A DNA stretch of 12,982 bases, taken from assembly GCA_964609615.1 (NCBI GenBank), contig CAZSRL010000024.1, positions 1 through 12,982 of the forward strand. The letters are read 5' to 3'. The translations under genes and the position numbers were made by a program. This document shows, piece by piece, positions 6,212-12,878 of this stretch. Origin of the DNA: CAZSRL01 sp964609615 (GTDB lineage: Bacteria > Bacillota_I > Bacilli_A > RF39 > UBA660). Each line of letters begins with the position of its first letter. Within the stretch, counting starts at the first letter, position 1. The notes beneath the pieces were generated by a model. That model saw only the letters and a program-made list of their open reading frames with translations. It was not told the origin of the DNA and did no database searches.

Positions 6212-6943
6212 ATGAAAATAGAAAAATATAGGAAACTTAATAATGGAAAATATAAAATATTTTTTGAAAAAGATACTAATTATATATTATATGAAGATGT
6301 TATATTAAAACATAATTTACTATTAACAAAAGAAATTGATTTAAGCACTCTTAAAGAGGCTTTAAAAGATAATGAATGTTATGAGGCATTTAATATTAGT
6401 TTGAATTACATAAGCTATAAAATGCGTACTAAAAAAGAAATAAAAGAGTATTTAATAAAAAAAGATATAGATAATAATACAATAATAAAAATAATAGATA
6501 AATTACAAAAAGAAGGATATTTAAATGATCTATTATATATAAAGTCATATATACATGATAAATTATTATTAACAATGGATGGGCCATATAAAATAAAAAA
6601 TAATTTAAAAAAATTAGAATTAAATGAAGACTTAATAGAAGAAGAATTAAATAATGTAAAAACACAGTGGAATAATAAATTAGAAAAATATATAGAAAAA
6701 AATAAAATAATAAATAAAAAATATTCAAACTATTACTTTAATAAAAAAATAACAAACGATTTAATACAAAAAGGATATAGTAAAGAAATGTTTACTAATC
6801 TATTAACAGTAGAAGAGGATAATGAAGAAATAAAAAAACAAGAATATGATAAGATATATAAAAAATTATCAAAAAAGTATTCAGGAACACAACTAGATTA
6901 TAAAGTAAAAAATGAAATGTATAAAAAAGGTTTTATTATTTAA
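6212..6943 (+). CDS. recX: Recombination regulator RecX
   Basis: This 243-residue protein has the RecX arrangement of three-helix repeats: AFNISLNYISYKMRTKKEIKEYL, then IIDKLQKEGYLNDLLYIKSYI near residues 90-110, and a GPYKIKNNLKKLEL segment. RecX binds RecA filaments and modulates strand exchange and the SOS response. A ~55-residue N-terminal beta domain precedes the repeats, as in Firmicutes RecX (B. subtilis is of similar length, about 264). The ribosome site AAGGAG (6200-6205) is six bases before ATG 6212. recA is not in the window, so recX stands apart from it. Together with the LexA box at 355-368, the window holds two links to the RecA/SOS circuit. Confidence 0.85.
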   Translation: MKIEKYRKLNNGKYKIFFEKDTNYILYEDVILKHNLLLTKEIDLSTLKEALKDNECYEAFNISLNYISYKMRTKKEIKEYLIKKDIDNNTIIKIIDKLQKEGYLNDLLYIKSYIHDKLLLTMDGPYKIKNNLKKLELNEDLIEEELNNVKTQWNNKLEKYIEKNKIINKKYSNYYFNKKITNDLIQKGYSKEMFTNLLTVEEDNEEIKKQEYDKIYKKLSKKYSGTQLDYKVKNEMYKKGFII

Positions 6944-6964
6944 TTTTTAATTATTATATTAAAT

Positions 6965-7001
6965 AAAATAAGAAAAAGAGTTAAACTCTTTTTCTTATTT
7001 T
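6965..7001. terminator. Bidirectional terminator between recX and the HAD gene
   Basis: An 18-bp perfect inverted repeat (6965-6982 and 6984-7001) has A-rich and T-rich outer arms, so it works for recX on the plus strand and for the nucleotidase-like gene on the minus strand. The last six codons and the stop of the minus gene (6981-7001) lie inside it. Confidence 0.85.
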
Positions 7002-7595
7002 TTGTTTTTCAAAATTAATTATTTCATATATTTCCTCAAAACTATTTACTCTTAATACAGAATTATAATCAGAATTATAATTTGTAGAAAAACAAATAGT
7101 AGGAATAATTTCTCGTATATGATCAATATTATCCATTCTATCTTCAATATATATATCTATTTTATTTTCTTTACAAGCTTTTGCTTTTTCTAAAGGACTA
7201 GTTTTATTAAGACAAAAAGTTATATCATCATAATAAATATTATTTCTTTTTAGTTGATGTTTTAAATAATCTCTCATAATTATACTCAATGGATTAACTT
7301 TTGTAGTGCAGCTTCTAGAAGTTATAATAGATATTTTATCTCCATCCTCATGTAGTTTATTTGTTATTAAACTAGCTCCTTCTCTTGCTTCAAAAGAATG
7401 AATATATTTTCTAAGATGTTTGAACCAAAAAAGTAACTCTTTATTTTGTGAACAATTAAAAACTTCTTTTATCCCATAACCATTTTCATTTTCAACATCA
7501 TTATTATATTTTTCTTTAAAAAATGGAATACCATAATCAAATTGAAACTTTTCAGTATCAAATAATACACCATCTACATCAAAACCAATATTCAT
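6981..7595 (-). CDS. HAD-superfamily nucleotidase-like hydrolase
   Basis: The 204-residue protein starts MNIGFDVDGVLFD, the HAD motif I with nucleophile Asp6 and acid/base Asp8. Motif II is IITSR (Thr92), a Lys lies at SPLEKAKACK (Lys137), and motif IV is YIEDRMDN (Glu151, Asp152, Asp155). The spacing and the EDR.DN form resemble 5'(3')-deoxyribonucleotidases (NT5C-type) and YqfW-like nucleotidases, which dephosphorylate nucleoside monophosphates. The start at 7595 is preceded by GAGGGAGA at good distance; an in-frame ATG 12 codons upstream lacks one and would delay motif I. It is monocistronic, with its own promoter and a terminator shared with recX. The superfamily is firm, the substrate inferred. 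Confidence 0.75.
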   Translation of the reverse strand: MNIGFDVDGVLFDTEKFQFDYGIPFFKEKYNNDVENENGYGIKEVFNCSQNKELLFWFKHLRKYIHSFEAREGASLITNKLHEDGDKISIITSRSCTTKVNPLSIIMRDYLKHQLKRNNIYYDDITFCLNKTSPLEKAKACKENKIDIYIEDRMDNIDHIREIIPTICFSTNYNSDYNSVLRVNSFEEIYEIINFEKQKIRKRV

Positions 7596-7621
7596 AAATC
7601 TCCCTCTTTTTTGTAAATAAT

Positions 7622-7649
7622 ATAATATCATAATATAATATTATGTCAA
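7622..7649 (-). promoter_or_regulatory. Sigma-A promoter of the HAD gene
   Basis: On the minus strand TTGACA (7649-7644) is followed after 16 bp by TATTAT (7627-7622), preceded by TGA as an extended -10. It lies about 27 bp before the start at 7595. Confidence 0.7.
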
Positions 7650-7652
7650 TAA

Positions 7653-7679
7653 AAAATGGACTAGTTTTTAATCCATTTT
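7653..7679 (-). terminator. Intrinsic terminator of the PrsA-like gene
   Basis: AAAATGGA (7653-7660) pairs with TCCATTTT (7672-7679), six bases past the stop of the foldase gene, and the minus strand runs on as T-rich sequence. The HAD promoter starts immediately beyond it. Confidence 0.75.
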
Positions 7680-7685
7680 ATATAA

Positions 7686-8708
7686 TTATTCTTCTGAATT
7701 ATTATTGTTATATAATGCATCAATAGCTCTATTATAAGCTTTTTTTAAACTTGAATCTTTAATATTCATTTTATACTTTTCTCTTAAAGCTTCTAGTGCT
7801 TTATAACTAAGCGTAGTATCAGAACTTAATTTTTCTTCCGCTATAGTTTTTTTAATATCATCTTTAACTTTACTAAGAGAAGATTTCTTCTTTTGAGCTT
7901 GTTTTAAAATGATATGATAGCCATATGTAGATTTAACAGGGGTTGTTGTATATTTGCCAACTTTTAATGGTATAGCACCTTCAATAAACCCTTCATCATA
8001 TCCATCTCTATTTATATAACCAAGTGAACCGCCAGTATTTTTAGTAGCATCATCTGCACTATATTTTTTAGCCATATCACTAAATTTAGCTCCATTATTT
8101 AATTCTTTAATAACTTTTTGTGCTTCTTCTTTAGCTTTCTTGTCAGCTTTTTCTTTTTCACTGTCAGTTGCATCTGAACTAACATTAGGTGATATTAATA
8201 TATGACTAAGTTTCATATCACCAACAATTTTTTCATTATAATATTTTTCTACATCAGTATCACTTATATTTTCACTTACATATGAATCAATCCATTTATT
8301 TCTTTTATAGTTGAGTTTTAAATATTCTTTTAATTTAGCTTCACTATCAAGATTATAATATTGTTTAATATAAGTTTCATATTCCATGTCATTACTTTTA
8401 GCAGTAGATTTAATTTGTTCTATTGCTTCATTAACAGATACAGCTTCTGAAGAATCATTATTTTTAGAATTTTTATCTCCATCGTTTTCATTACCATATT
8501 CTTTTTCTAATAAATATGTATCAATTAAATCAACTATTTCATCTTCTCCATATTTTTCTTTTAATAAATTATAAACATCATTAGCACTAATTGCCCCATC
8601 ATTAAATGATACTGCAGCTTCCTCTCCATTTTTTAGTTTTGCACTACAACCACAAATCATTAATACACTAATAATTACAAGTGCAAATAAATAAATTTTC
8701 TTTTTCAT
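7686..8708 (-). CDS. prsA: PrsA-like foldase lipoprotein (parvulin peptidyl-prolyl isomerase)
   Basis: The 340-residue protein has a lipoprotein signal (MKKKIYLFALVIISVLMICG, then Cys21), so it is probably lipid-anchored on the outer face of the membrane. The lipobox ICGC has a second Cys at -2, which is unusual. Residues 22-165 form a SurA/PrsA-type helical region with a low-complexity Asn/Asp/Ser insert (71-88). Residues 166-270 are the PpiC/parvulin domain: MKLSHILIS, FSDMAKKYSADD, GGSLGYINR and STYGYHIILK are all present. Such proteins help secreted proteins fold after export. The C-terminal ~70 residues are helical. The start has AGGAGG five to six bases upstream. It is transcribed alone, divergently from the YjcZ-like genes. 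Confidence 0.88.
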   Translation of the reverse strand: MKKKIYLFALVIISVLMICGCSAKLKNGEEAAVSFNDGAISANDVYNLLKEKYGEDEIVDLIDTYLLEKEYGNENDGDKNSKNNDSSEAVSVNEAIEQIKSTAKSNDMEYETYIKQYYNLDSEAKLKEYLKLNYKRNKWIDSYVSENISDTDVEKYYNEKIVGDMKLSHILISPNVSSDATDSEKEKADKKAKEEAQKVIKELNNGAKFSDMAKKYSADDATKNTGGSLGYINRDGYDEGFIEGAIPLKVGKYTTTPVKSTYGYHIILKQAQKKKSSLSKVKDDIKKTIAEEKLSSDTTLSYKALEALREKYKMNIKDSSLKKAYNRAIDALYNNNNSEE

Positions 8709-8726
8709 TTTATCCTCCTAAAGGTT

Positions 8727-8755
8727 ATAATAACAAAAAAAAGATAAAAACACAA
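8727..8755 (-). promoter_or_regulatory. Promoter of the PrsA-like gene
   Basis: On the minus strand TTGTGT (8755-8750) and TATTAT (8732-8727) are 17 bp apart, with TGT before the -10 as an extended element. It is about 18 bp before the foldase start. Confidence 0.55.
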
Positions 8756-8767
8756 TAAATAGCACTC

Positions 8768-8794
8768 ACATAATTAAACTTTTTCCATAAAATA
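8768..8794 (+). promoter_or_regulatory. Sigma-K-like promoter of the YjcZ-like gene pair
   Basis: AC (8768-8769, in CACA) is followed after 16 bases by CATAAAATA (8786-8794), a full match to AC-N16/17-CATAnnnTA. The next gene is a YjcZ-like sporulation gene, the product type expected for a mother-cell promoter. No sigma-A -35/-10 pair fits at this place. Confidence 0.6.
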
Positions 8795-8826
8795 AAAGTG
8801 AAAGATAATAAAGGAGGAATGTTTTT

Positions 8827-8916
8827 ATGAGTAACTGTGGATGTGGCGCAAGTGGTGCTGCTTTTGCATTAGTATTATTTATTTTATTAGTAATCATACT
8901 AGGTGCATTTATTTAG
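8827..8916 (+). CDS. YjcZ-family sporulation micro-protein
   Basis: This 29-residue protein starts MSNCGCGASGAAFALVLFIL and ends in one hydrophobic helix closing with LGAFI. The short Gly/Cys head plus single membrane helix is the pattern of the YjcZ sporulation proteins (B. subtilis examples are 30-50 residues). It would insert in a membrane of the developing spore or mother cell; the molecular role is unknown. AGGAGG (8813-8818) lies upstream of ATG 8827. It is first of two tandem micro-genes, 18 bp before the next, under the sigma-K-like promoter. Confidence 0.82.
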   Translation: MSNCGCGASGAAFALVLFILLVIILGAFI

Positions 8917-8934
8917 CGTAAGGAGGTGTATTAA

Positions 8935-9045
8935 ATGTCATGTTGTGAAAAACCAAAATGCGGATGTGCGAATAATAGCTTTTTTATAATAATAGTTTTA
9001 TTTATACTACTAGCTATAATCTTTGGATTTGGCTGTGGTTGGTAA
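8935..9045 (+). CDS. Second YjcZ-like Cys-rich membrane micro-protein
   Basis: This 36-residue protein begins MSCCEKPKCGCANNSFFIII, continues as a single membrane helix (FFIIIVLFILLAIIFGF) and ends GCGW. It shares with its neighbour the Cys/Gly head and helix but has five Cys in the head plus one at the end, so it is related in design rather than a copy. The ribosome site AAGGAGGTG (8920-8928) sits before ATG 8935, 18 bp after the first stop. Both genes share one promoter and one terminator, which points to co-expression late in sporulation. Confidence 0.78.
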   Translation: MSCCEKPKCGCANNSFFIIIVLFILLAIIFGFGCGW

Positions 9046-9070
9046 AAAGAGGATATATCCTCTTTTTTTT
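9044..9070 (+). terminator. Intrinsic terminator of the YjcZ-like pair
   Basis: AAAAAGAGGATATATCCTCTTTTT (a near-perfect palindrome, 9044-9067) is followed by more T to 9070. It overlaps the stop codon of the second micro-gene. Confidence 0.85.
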
Positions 9071-9082
9071 AGAATAAATAAA

Positions 9083-9111
9083 TTGATTTCTTAAATGCCG
9101 TATGATAACAT
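9083..9111 (+). promoter_or_regulatory. Weak promoter candidate for the unknown 212-residue gene
   Basis: TTGATT (9083-9088) and TAACAT (9106-9111) are 17 bp apart, with TGA before the -10 as an extended element. The -10 matches only four of six consensus bases. No better pair is seen before the start at 9136. Confidence 0.35.
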
Positions 9112-9135
9112 ATTTATTTATGAGGAGTGGTAATT

Positions 9136-9774
9136 ATGGATCAACAATTAAAAAAAGGTGATGTATTTTTTACAGAAATAACAAATTTAAGTGGATATGG
9201 AATATATCATAATACTGATACTCTTGATGTTTATAGAATAGAAGCTTGTGGAAAAAACACAAACGAATATATAAGCGAGTATCAAGATAATAATTTCTTA
9301 ATAGCAATTAAATATTTAGGTAACGCTATATTTGAAGAAATGACAACTAATGAAAAACTAAGTTGTGATAAACTAAATGACTCTAAACTTTTTGTTAATA
9401 ATTATTATTATGATGATAAAGAAAAAAGTTATATACATTTAACTTATCAAGATTATAAAAAATATTTAAGAAATAATGTAACATTAAGAGAAAATGAATA
9501 TGATAAATTATTACTCCAATATATAGAACATATTTCTAAATATCCCTTGGCAATATCATTTGATCTTTATGAAGTTACTGAAGAAACAAAAAAAACATAT
9601 TTAAAATATAGCAACGAAACAAGAAAAAGATTTATTAACGAAGCTAAAAAAAATTCTGCAATTGACGCAATTGAAATAATAAAAGAAGTAACTAATAATA
9701 TTGCTAGTAAAGCTTCCAAAGAAGAAATCTCTAATTTAGATCATCAAATAAATGAATTTAAAAGAAGAAAATAA
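9136..9774 (+). CDS. Uncharacterised cytoplasmic protein (212 aa)
   Basis: I do not recognise this family. The protein is hydrophilic, without a signal peptide or membrane helix. Residues 1-65 read as a small beta domain (LKKGDVFFTEITNLSGYGIY, then LDVYRIEACG and FLIAIKYLG). Residues 75-130 are Tyr/Asp/Lys-rich, and the last ~70 residues are predominantly helical and charged (ETRKRFINEAKK, IEIIKEVTNNIASKA, LDHQINEFKRRK), possibly a coiled coil. ATG 9136 is chosen for GAGGAG (9122-9127) eight bases upstream; a GTG at 9127 overlaps that site. The gene ends 66 bp before trpS with no clear terminator between, so read-through into trpS is possible, although trpS has its own promoter. Confidence 0.6.
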   Translation: MDQQLKKGDVFFTEITNLSGYGIYHNTDTLDVYRIEACGKNTNEYISEYQDNNFLIAIKYLGNAIFEEMTTNEKLSCDKLNDSKLFVNNYYYDDKEKSYIHLTYQDYKKYLRNNVTLRENEYDKLLLQYIEHISKYPLAISFDLYEVTEETKKTYLKYSNETRKRFINEAKKNSAIDAIEIIKEVTNNIASKASKEEISNLDHQINEFKRRK

Positions 9775-9795
9775 TAAGTTTATCTTTCTTTTTTA

Positions 9796-9824
9796 TTGTA
9801 TAAAAATTATAAAAATGATATAAT
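9796..9824 (+). promoter_or_regulatory. Promoter of trpS
   Basis: TTGTAT (9796-9801) and TATAAT (9819-9824) are 17 bp apart, and TGA precedes the -10, making an extended -10. Transcription should begin near 9831, within or just before the ribosome site AGGTGG (9831-9836), leaving a leader of roughly ten bases. Confidence 0.8.
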
Positions 9825-9840
9825 TTTCACAGGTGGTAAT

Positions 9841-10830
9841 ATGGAAATGAATAAAAAAGTAGTGTTAACTGGTATTCAACCAACAGGGACTATAACACTA
9901 GGTAATTATATAGGTGCTATTAAACAAATGAAAAAGTATCAAAATGAATATGATTCATTTATTTTTATAGCAGATATGCATGCTATAACTGTTCCTCAAG
10001 ATGCAAAAACACTACATGAAAATATAAAAAGTTTAGTTGCTCTTTATATCGCAAGTGGAATAGAACCAGAAAAAAACACAATATATATACAGTCTGAAAA
10101 CAAATATATTGCTAATATAAGTTGGTTATTAGAATGTAATACATATTATGGTGAATTATCACGTATGACACAATTTAAAGATAAAAGCTTAAAGAACGTA
10201 AACTTTACTGCTGGATTACTTACATATCCAATTCTAATGGCTGCTGATATCTTATCAATGGACGCAGATTATGTACCTGTAGGAATAGATCAAAAACAGC
10301 ATGTAGAAATCGCAAGAGATATAGCTGGAAGATTTAATAATAAATATGGAGATACTTTTGTATTACCGGAACCTCTTATAAGTGAATCTGGTACTAAAAT
10401 AATGGATTTACAAGATCCAGGTAAAAAAATGAGTAAAAGTAATCCTGATAAAGGAACAATAAATCTTCTAGATAAAGAAAGCGTTATTAGAAAGAAAATT
10501 ATGTCTGCAACAACAGATTCTGGAAAAGAAATAAAGTTTGATCCAGATAATAAACCTGGAATATCTAATTTAATAAATATAGTTGTAAGTTTAACAGAAA
10601 TGACTAAAGAAGAAATTGAAAAGCAATTTGAAAATTCAAATTATGGAACTTTTAAAAAACATGTAGCAAATATAGTAGTAGAAGAAATAACAAAAGTTCA
10701 AAAAAAATATTATGAAGTAATTGATAGTAAAGAATTAGATAAAATATTAGATGCAGGTAAGGGAGTGTCAAGTAAACTTGCCGAACAAAAACTAGAAGTA
10801 ATGAAGAAAAAGATTGGAATATATAGATAA
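9841..10830 (+). CDS. trpS: Tryptophan--tRNA ligase
   Basis: The 329-residue class I aminoacyl-tRNA synthetase charges tRNA-Trp with tryptophan in the cytoplasm. It shows the HIGH-equivalent PTGTITLGNYIGA (residues 14-26), the tryptophan/ATP-site segments ERMTQFKDKS-like (LSRMTQFKDKS), AGLLTYPILMAADIL and VPVGIDQKQHVE, and KMSKS at 196-200 (GKKMSKSNP). Length and order fit bacterial TrpRS (B. subtilis about 330). ATG 9841 lies four bases after AGGTGG; ATG 9847 in the same frame is a possible alternative, and the open frame upstream to 9796 overlaps the promoter. Unlike many Firmicutes trpS genes it has no T-box leader. Confidence 0.95.
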   Translation: MEMNKKVVLTGIQPTGTITLGNYIGAIKQMKKYQNEYDSFIFIADMHAITVPQDAKTLHENIKSLVALYIASGIEPEKNTIYIQSENKYIANISWLLECNTYYGELSRMTQFKDKSLKNVNFTAGLLTYPILMAADILSMDADYVPVGIDQKQHVEIARDIAGRFNNKYGDTFVLPEPLISESGTKIMDLQDPGKKMSKSNPDKGTINLLDKESVIRKKIMSATTDSGKEIKFDPDNKPGISNLINIVVSLTEMTKEEIEKQFENSNYGTFKKHVANIVVEEITKVQKKYYEVIDSKELDKILDAGKGVSSKLAEQKLEVMKKKIGIYR

Positions 10831-10834
10831 CAAT

Positions 10835-10866
10835 AAACCTATGAAATTATTTTATAGGTTTTTTTA
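10835..10866 (+). terminator. trpS intrinsic terminator
   Basis: AAACCTAT (10835-10842) pairs with ATAGGTTT (10854-10861), followed by a T run. It lies five bases after the trpS stop. Confidence 0.85.
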
Positions 10867-10886
10867 ATTCTTTTATAAAATACCTC

Positions 10887-10915
10887 TTGACACATTATAC
10901 TATGTGGTGTATAGT
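10887..10915 (+). promoter_or_regulatory. Sigma-A promoter of the padR operon
   Basis: A perfect TTGACA (10887-10892) is followed after 17 bp by TATAGT (10910-10915). It is 22 bp before the padR start and carries the inverted repeat described separately. Confidence 0.85.
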
Positions 10916-10918
10916 ATA
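10896..10918. promoter_or_regulatory. Candidate PadR operator (perfect inverted repeat)
   Basis: TATACTAT (10896-10903) and ATAGTATA (10911-10918) are exact inverted repeats separated by seven bases. They cover the -10 box and most of the spacer of the padR promoter. PadR regulators bind such dyads and commonly repress their own operon, so autoregulation is the natural reading. The repeat is seen; the binding is inferred. Confidence 0.72.
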
Positions 10919-10937
10919 AGTGAATGGAGGAGATATA

Positions 10938-11252
10938 ATGGACCCACAACTAAAAAGAGGAGTTCTTGAAATGTGTGTTTTAGCCTATTTGAAAAAAGGA
11001 GATTCTTATGGTTATAAACTAATAAAAGATATATCACCATATATAAAAATTTCTGAATCAACACTTTATCCTATATTAAAAAGGTTAGAAACAAATAAAT
11101 TAGTTGATATATATACTAATGAACATAATGGAAGATTAAGAAAATATTATAAAATAACAAAAAAGGGAATTAGTGATATAGAAGATTTTAAAGATGAATG
11201 GGAAGCAATAAATGAAATATATTTAAAAATAGTTAAAGGAGAAGAAAAATGA
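10938..11252 (+). CDS. PadR-family transcriptional regulator
   Basis: The 104-residue protein begins MDPQLKRGVLEMCVLAYLKK and shows the PadR winged helix: GDSYGYKLIKDIS, SESTLYPILKRLETNKLV (recognition helix) and GRLRKYYKITKKG (the wing). A short C-terminal helix follows, the subfamily-2 size that dimerises through the winged-helix region. ATG 10938 lies five bases after GGAGGAG (10926-10932); an in-frame GTG at 10920 lies upstream of that site. The stop overlaps the DUF1700 start by 4 bp (ATGA), so translation is coupled. PadR/DUF1700/DUF4097 is a known gene order in Firmicutes linked to cell-envelope stress; the signal here is unknown. It probably represses its own operon through the dyad at 10896-10918. 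Confidence 0.92.
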   Translation: MDPQLKRGVLEMCVLAYLKKGDSYGYKLIKDISPYIKISESTLYPILKRLETNKLVDIYTNEHNGRLRKYYKITKKGISDIEDFKDEWEAINEIYLKIVKGEEK

Positions 11253-11854
11253 AAAAAGAACAATTTTTAAACAAATTAAAAGAAAAATTAAATAAATTAC
11301 CAAAAGAAGAAATAGAATCTAGAATTAATTATTATGATGAAATAATAAGTGATAGACTAGAAGATGGATGTAGTGAAAAAGAAGCAATTAAAGCATTAGG
11401 AAATATAGATGAAATAGTAAACAACATAATGTTAGATATGTCTATTCCTACATTAATGAAAGCAAGAATAAAAGAAAGTAAAAAAACATTAAATAAAACA
11501 CTATGGATAATACTTGCTATAATAGGGTTTCCATTATGGTTACCAATACTTGCTTCTATATTTTTTATTATTCTATCAGTATATATTGTATTATGGAGTG
11601 CGATACTTAGTTTATATGTAACAAATTTTGCTCTAGGAATATCAGGTATAGTAATGTTTATAAGTGGAATAGTCTTAAGTTTTACAGAAACATTACCACT
11701 TGGATTATGTACAGTTGGTATGGGAATAGCCTCTGTTGGAATATCAATTCTTTTAATAAAACCTTGTATAATTGTTGCTAAAAAAATAATAAAAGCAACA
11801 GCGTGGGTTGGAAGAAAAATAAAATCATTTATTATTGTAAAGGAGGATAAATAA
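11249..11854 (+). CDS. DUF1700 (HAAS-type) membrane protein
   Basis: The 201-residue protein has an N-terminal helical segment (1-60: FLNKLKEKLNKLPKEEIESR, NYYDEIISDRLEDG, EAIKALGNIDEIVNNI) typical of DUF1700/HAAS proteins, then three to four membrane helices between residues about 85 and 175, and a basic C-terminal tail (KKIIKATAWVGRKIKSF). The N-terminal domain is cytoplasmic and is thought to relay signals to PadR partners. It sits between padR (4-bp overlap) and the DUF4097 gene (1-bp overlap), so the three are one operon. The mechanism is inferred from the conserved gene order. Confidence 0.85.
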   Translation: MKKEQFLNKLKEKLNKLPKEEIESRINYYDEIISDRLEDGCSEKEAIKALGNIDEIVNNIMLDMSIPTLMKARIKESKKTLNKTLWIILAIIGFPLWLPILASIFFIILSVYIVLWSAILSLYVTNFALGISGIVMFISGIVLSFTETLPLGLCTVGMGIASVGISILLIKPCIIVAKKIIKATAWVGRKIKSFIIVKEDK

Positions 11855-12783
11855 TGAAATCAAATAAAATATATATAATAGGAGCTATAACATTAGTACT
11901 TGGAATAATTATATTTTTTATCGCATCACTAATGGTTGGATTTAACTATAATAAACTAAGTACAGATAACTATGTTAAAAAACAATTAACATATGAAACA
12001 TTAAATAACTTAAATATAAAAGAAAAAAATAATAATATAAAAATAATAAAGTCAAACGATAACTTAATACATATAACATATTATAAAGGAGAAAATGAAA
12101 AATATAAAATTACTAAAACAAAAGATACACTAAATTGTATATCAAGTTATAAAAAAATAACAAAAAATAATTGGTATGATAACATATCTTTTAACTTTAA
12201 TAATATAGATACTACAACTATAATAAAAATTCCTCAAAATTATAACGAAAACATAAATATAACAACAGATGGATACTTAAAAATAAATAATATAAACTCA
12301 AATAATATAAATATTAATACTAAATATGATGATACTAACATAAACGGATTAAACGCAACAAACCTTTCTTTAAAATCAAAAAACGCTTCATTAAACTTAA
12401 AAAATATTAATATTAAAAATAATGTAGATTTAAAAACAACAAACGGAGATATAGATCTAGAAAATATAAACTCAAATAATATAAATACAAAAACAACTTC
12501 TGCATATATAAAACTTAAAAATGCAAATATATTAAATAATGCATTACTAAAAACAGACAACGAAGATATTATTTTAAATAATGTTAATATAGGAACAAAA
12601 CTAGAATGCAATGCAAAAAATGCAAACATCAAAGGAACAATAAATGGAAGTATAAAAGACTTTAATACAACAAGTAAAACAACAAACGGAAAAAATAACT
12701 TACCTAAACAACTTAATATAGGTAAAAAAATACTAAACATAAATACAACAAACGGAGACATTAATATAAAATTTACAAACTAA
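11854..12783 (+). CDS. Membrane-anchored DUF4097 repeat protein
   Basis: The 309-residue protein has an N-terminal membrane helix (about 7-30) and an extracellular domain (about 45-309) rich in Asn, Ile, Lys and Thr. Short strands recur at regular spacing, with motifs such as KTTNGDIDL, INTTNGDINI, SKNASLNL and INSNNIN; this is the DUF4097/DUF4098 beta-solenoid (adhesin-like) pattern. Two copies of a 25-bp repeat encode the INSNNIN turns. The ribosome site AAAGGAGG (11839-11846) lies before ATG 11854, which overlaps the DUF1700 stop by 1 bp. It is the last gene of the padR operon, with a strong terminator after it. Such proteins are thought to act at the cell surface under envelope stress; ligands are unknown. 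Confidence 0.82.
   Translation: MKSNKIYIIGAITLVLGIIIFFIASLMVGFNYNKLSTDNYVKKQLTYETLNNLNIKEKNNNIKIIKSNDNLIHITYYKGENEKYKITKTKDTLNCISSYKKITKNNWYDNISFNFNNIDTTTIIKIPQNYNENINITTDGYLKINNINSNNININTKYDDTNINGLNATNLSLKSKNASLNLKNINIKNNVDLKTTNGDIDLENINSNNINTKTTSAYIKLKNANILNNALLKTDNEDIILNNVNIGTKLECNAKNANIKGTINGSIKDFNTTSKTTNGKNNLPKQLNIGKKILNINTTNGDINIKFTN
12289..12313 (+). repeat. 25-bp direct repeat, copy 1, within the DUF4097 gene
   Basis: This 25-bp segment is identical to 12463-12487, exactly 174 bp (58 codons) away and in the same frame, encoding INSNNIN in both. It probably reflects duplication of a coil of the beta-solenoid. Confidence 0.8.
12463..12487 (+). repeat. 25-bp direct repeat, copy 2, within the DUF4097 gene
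   Basis: Exact copy of 12289-12313. The identity stops on both sides, so the surrounding coils have diverged. Confidence 0.8.
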
Positions 12784-12791
12784 TAATAACT

Positions 12792-12825
12792 AATAATAAA
12801 AGAGCATTAATGCTCTTTTATTATT
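12792..12825. terminator. Intrinsic terminator of the padR operon
   Basis: A perfect 34-bp palindrome (arms 12792-12808 and 12809-12825) contains an AGAGCATT/AATGCTCT core with A-rich left and T-rich right arms. The next -35 box (12824-12829) overlaps its last two bases. Confidence 0.88.
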
Positions 12826-12852
12826 GACCTAAATAAACCTAAATGCTATAAT
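12824..12852 (+). promoter_or_regulatory. Strong sigma-A promoter of the last gene
   Basis: TTGACC (12824-12829) and a perfect TATAAT (12847-12852) are 17 bp apart, with TGC before the -10 (extended -10). It is among the best promoter matches in the window. Confidence 0.82.
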
Positions 12853-12878
12853 GAATACATACAATAGGTGGTTATAAT

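Noticed and set aside
6429..6728. Hydrophobic minus-strand open frame within recX
   Set aside because: It is the antisense of Lys/Asn/Ile codons; there is no ribosome site and RecX is clear on the other strand.
9775..9840. T-box leader for trpS
   Set aside because: Only 66 bases are available, no T-box sequence or antiterminator is seen, and the promoter lies at 9796-9824.
12240..12761. Long open frame on the minus strand opposite the DUF4097 gene, hydrophobic in translation
   Set aside because: It lacks a ribosome site, its Phe/Leu/Ile bias is the antisense image of the Asn/Lys-rich gene, and the plus gene is supported by domain, start and operon.
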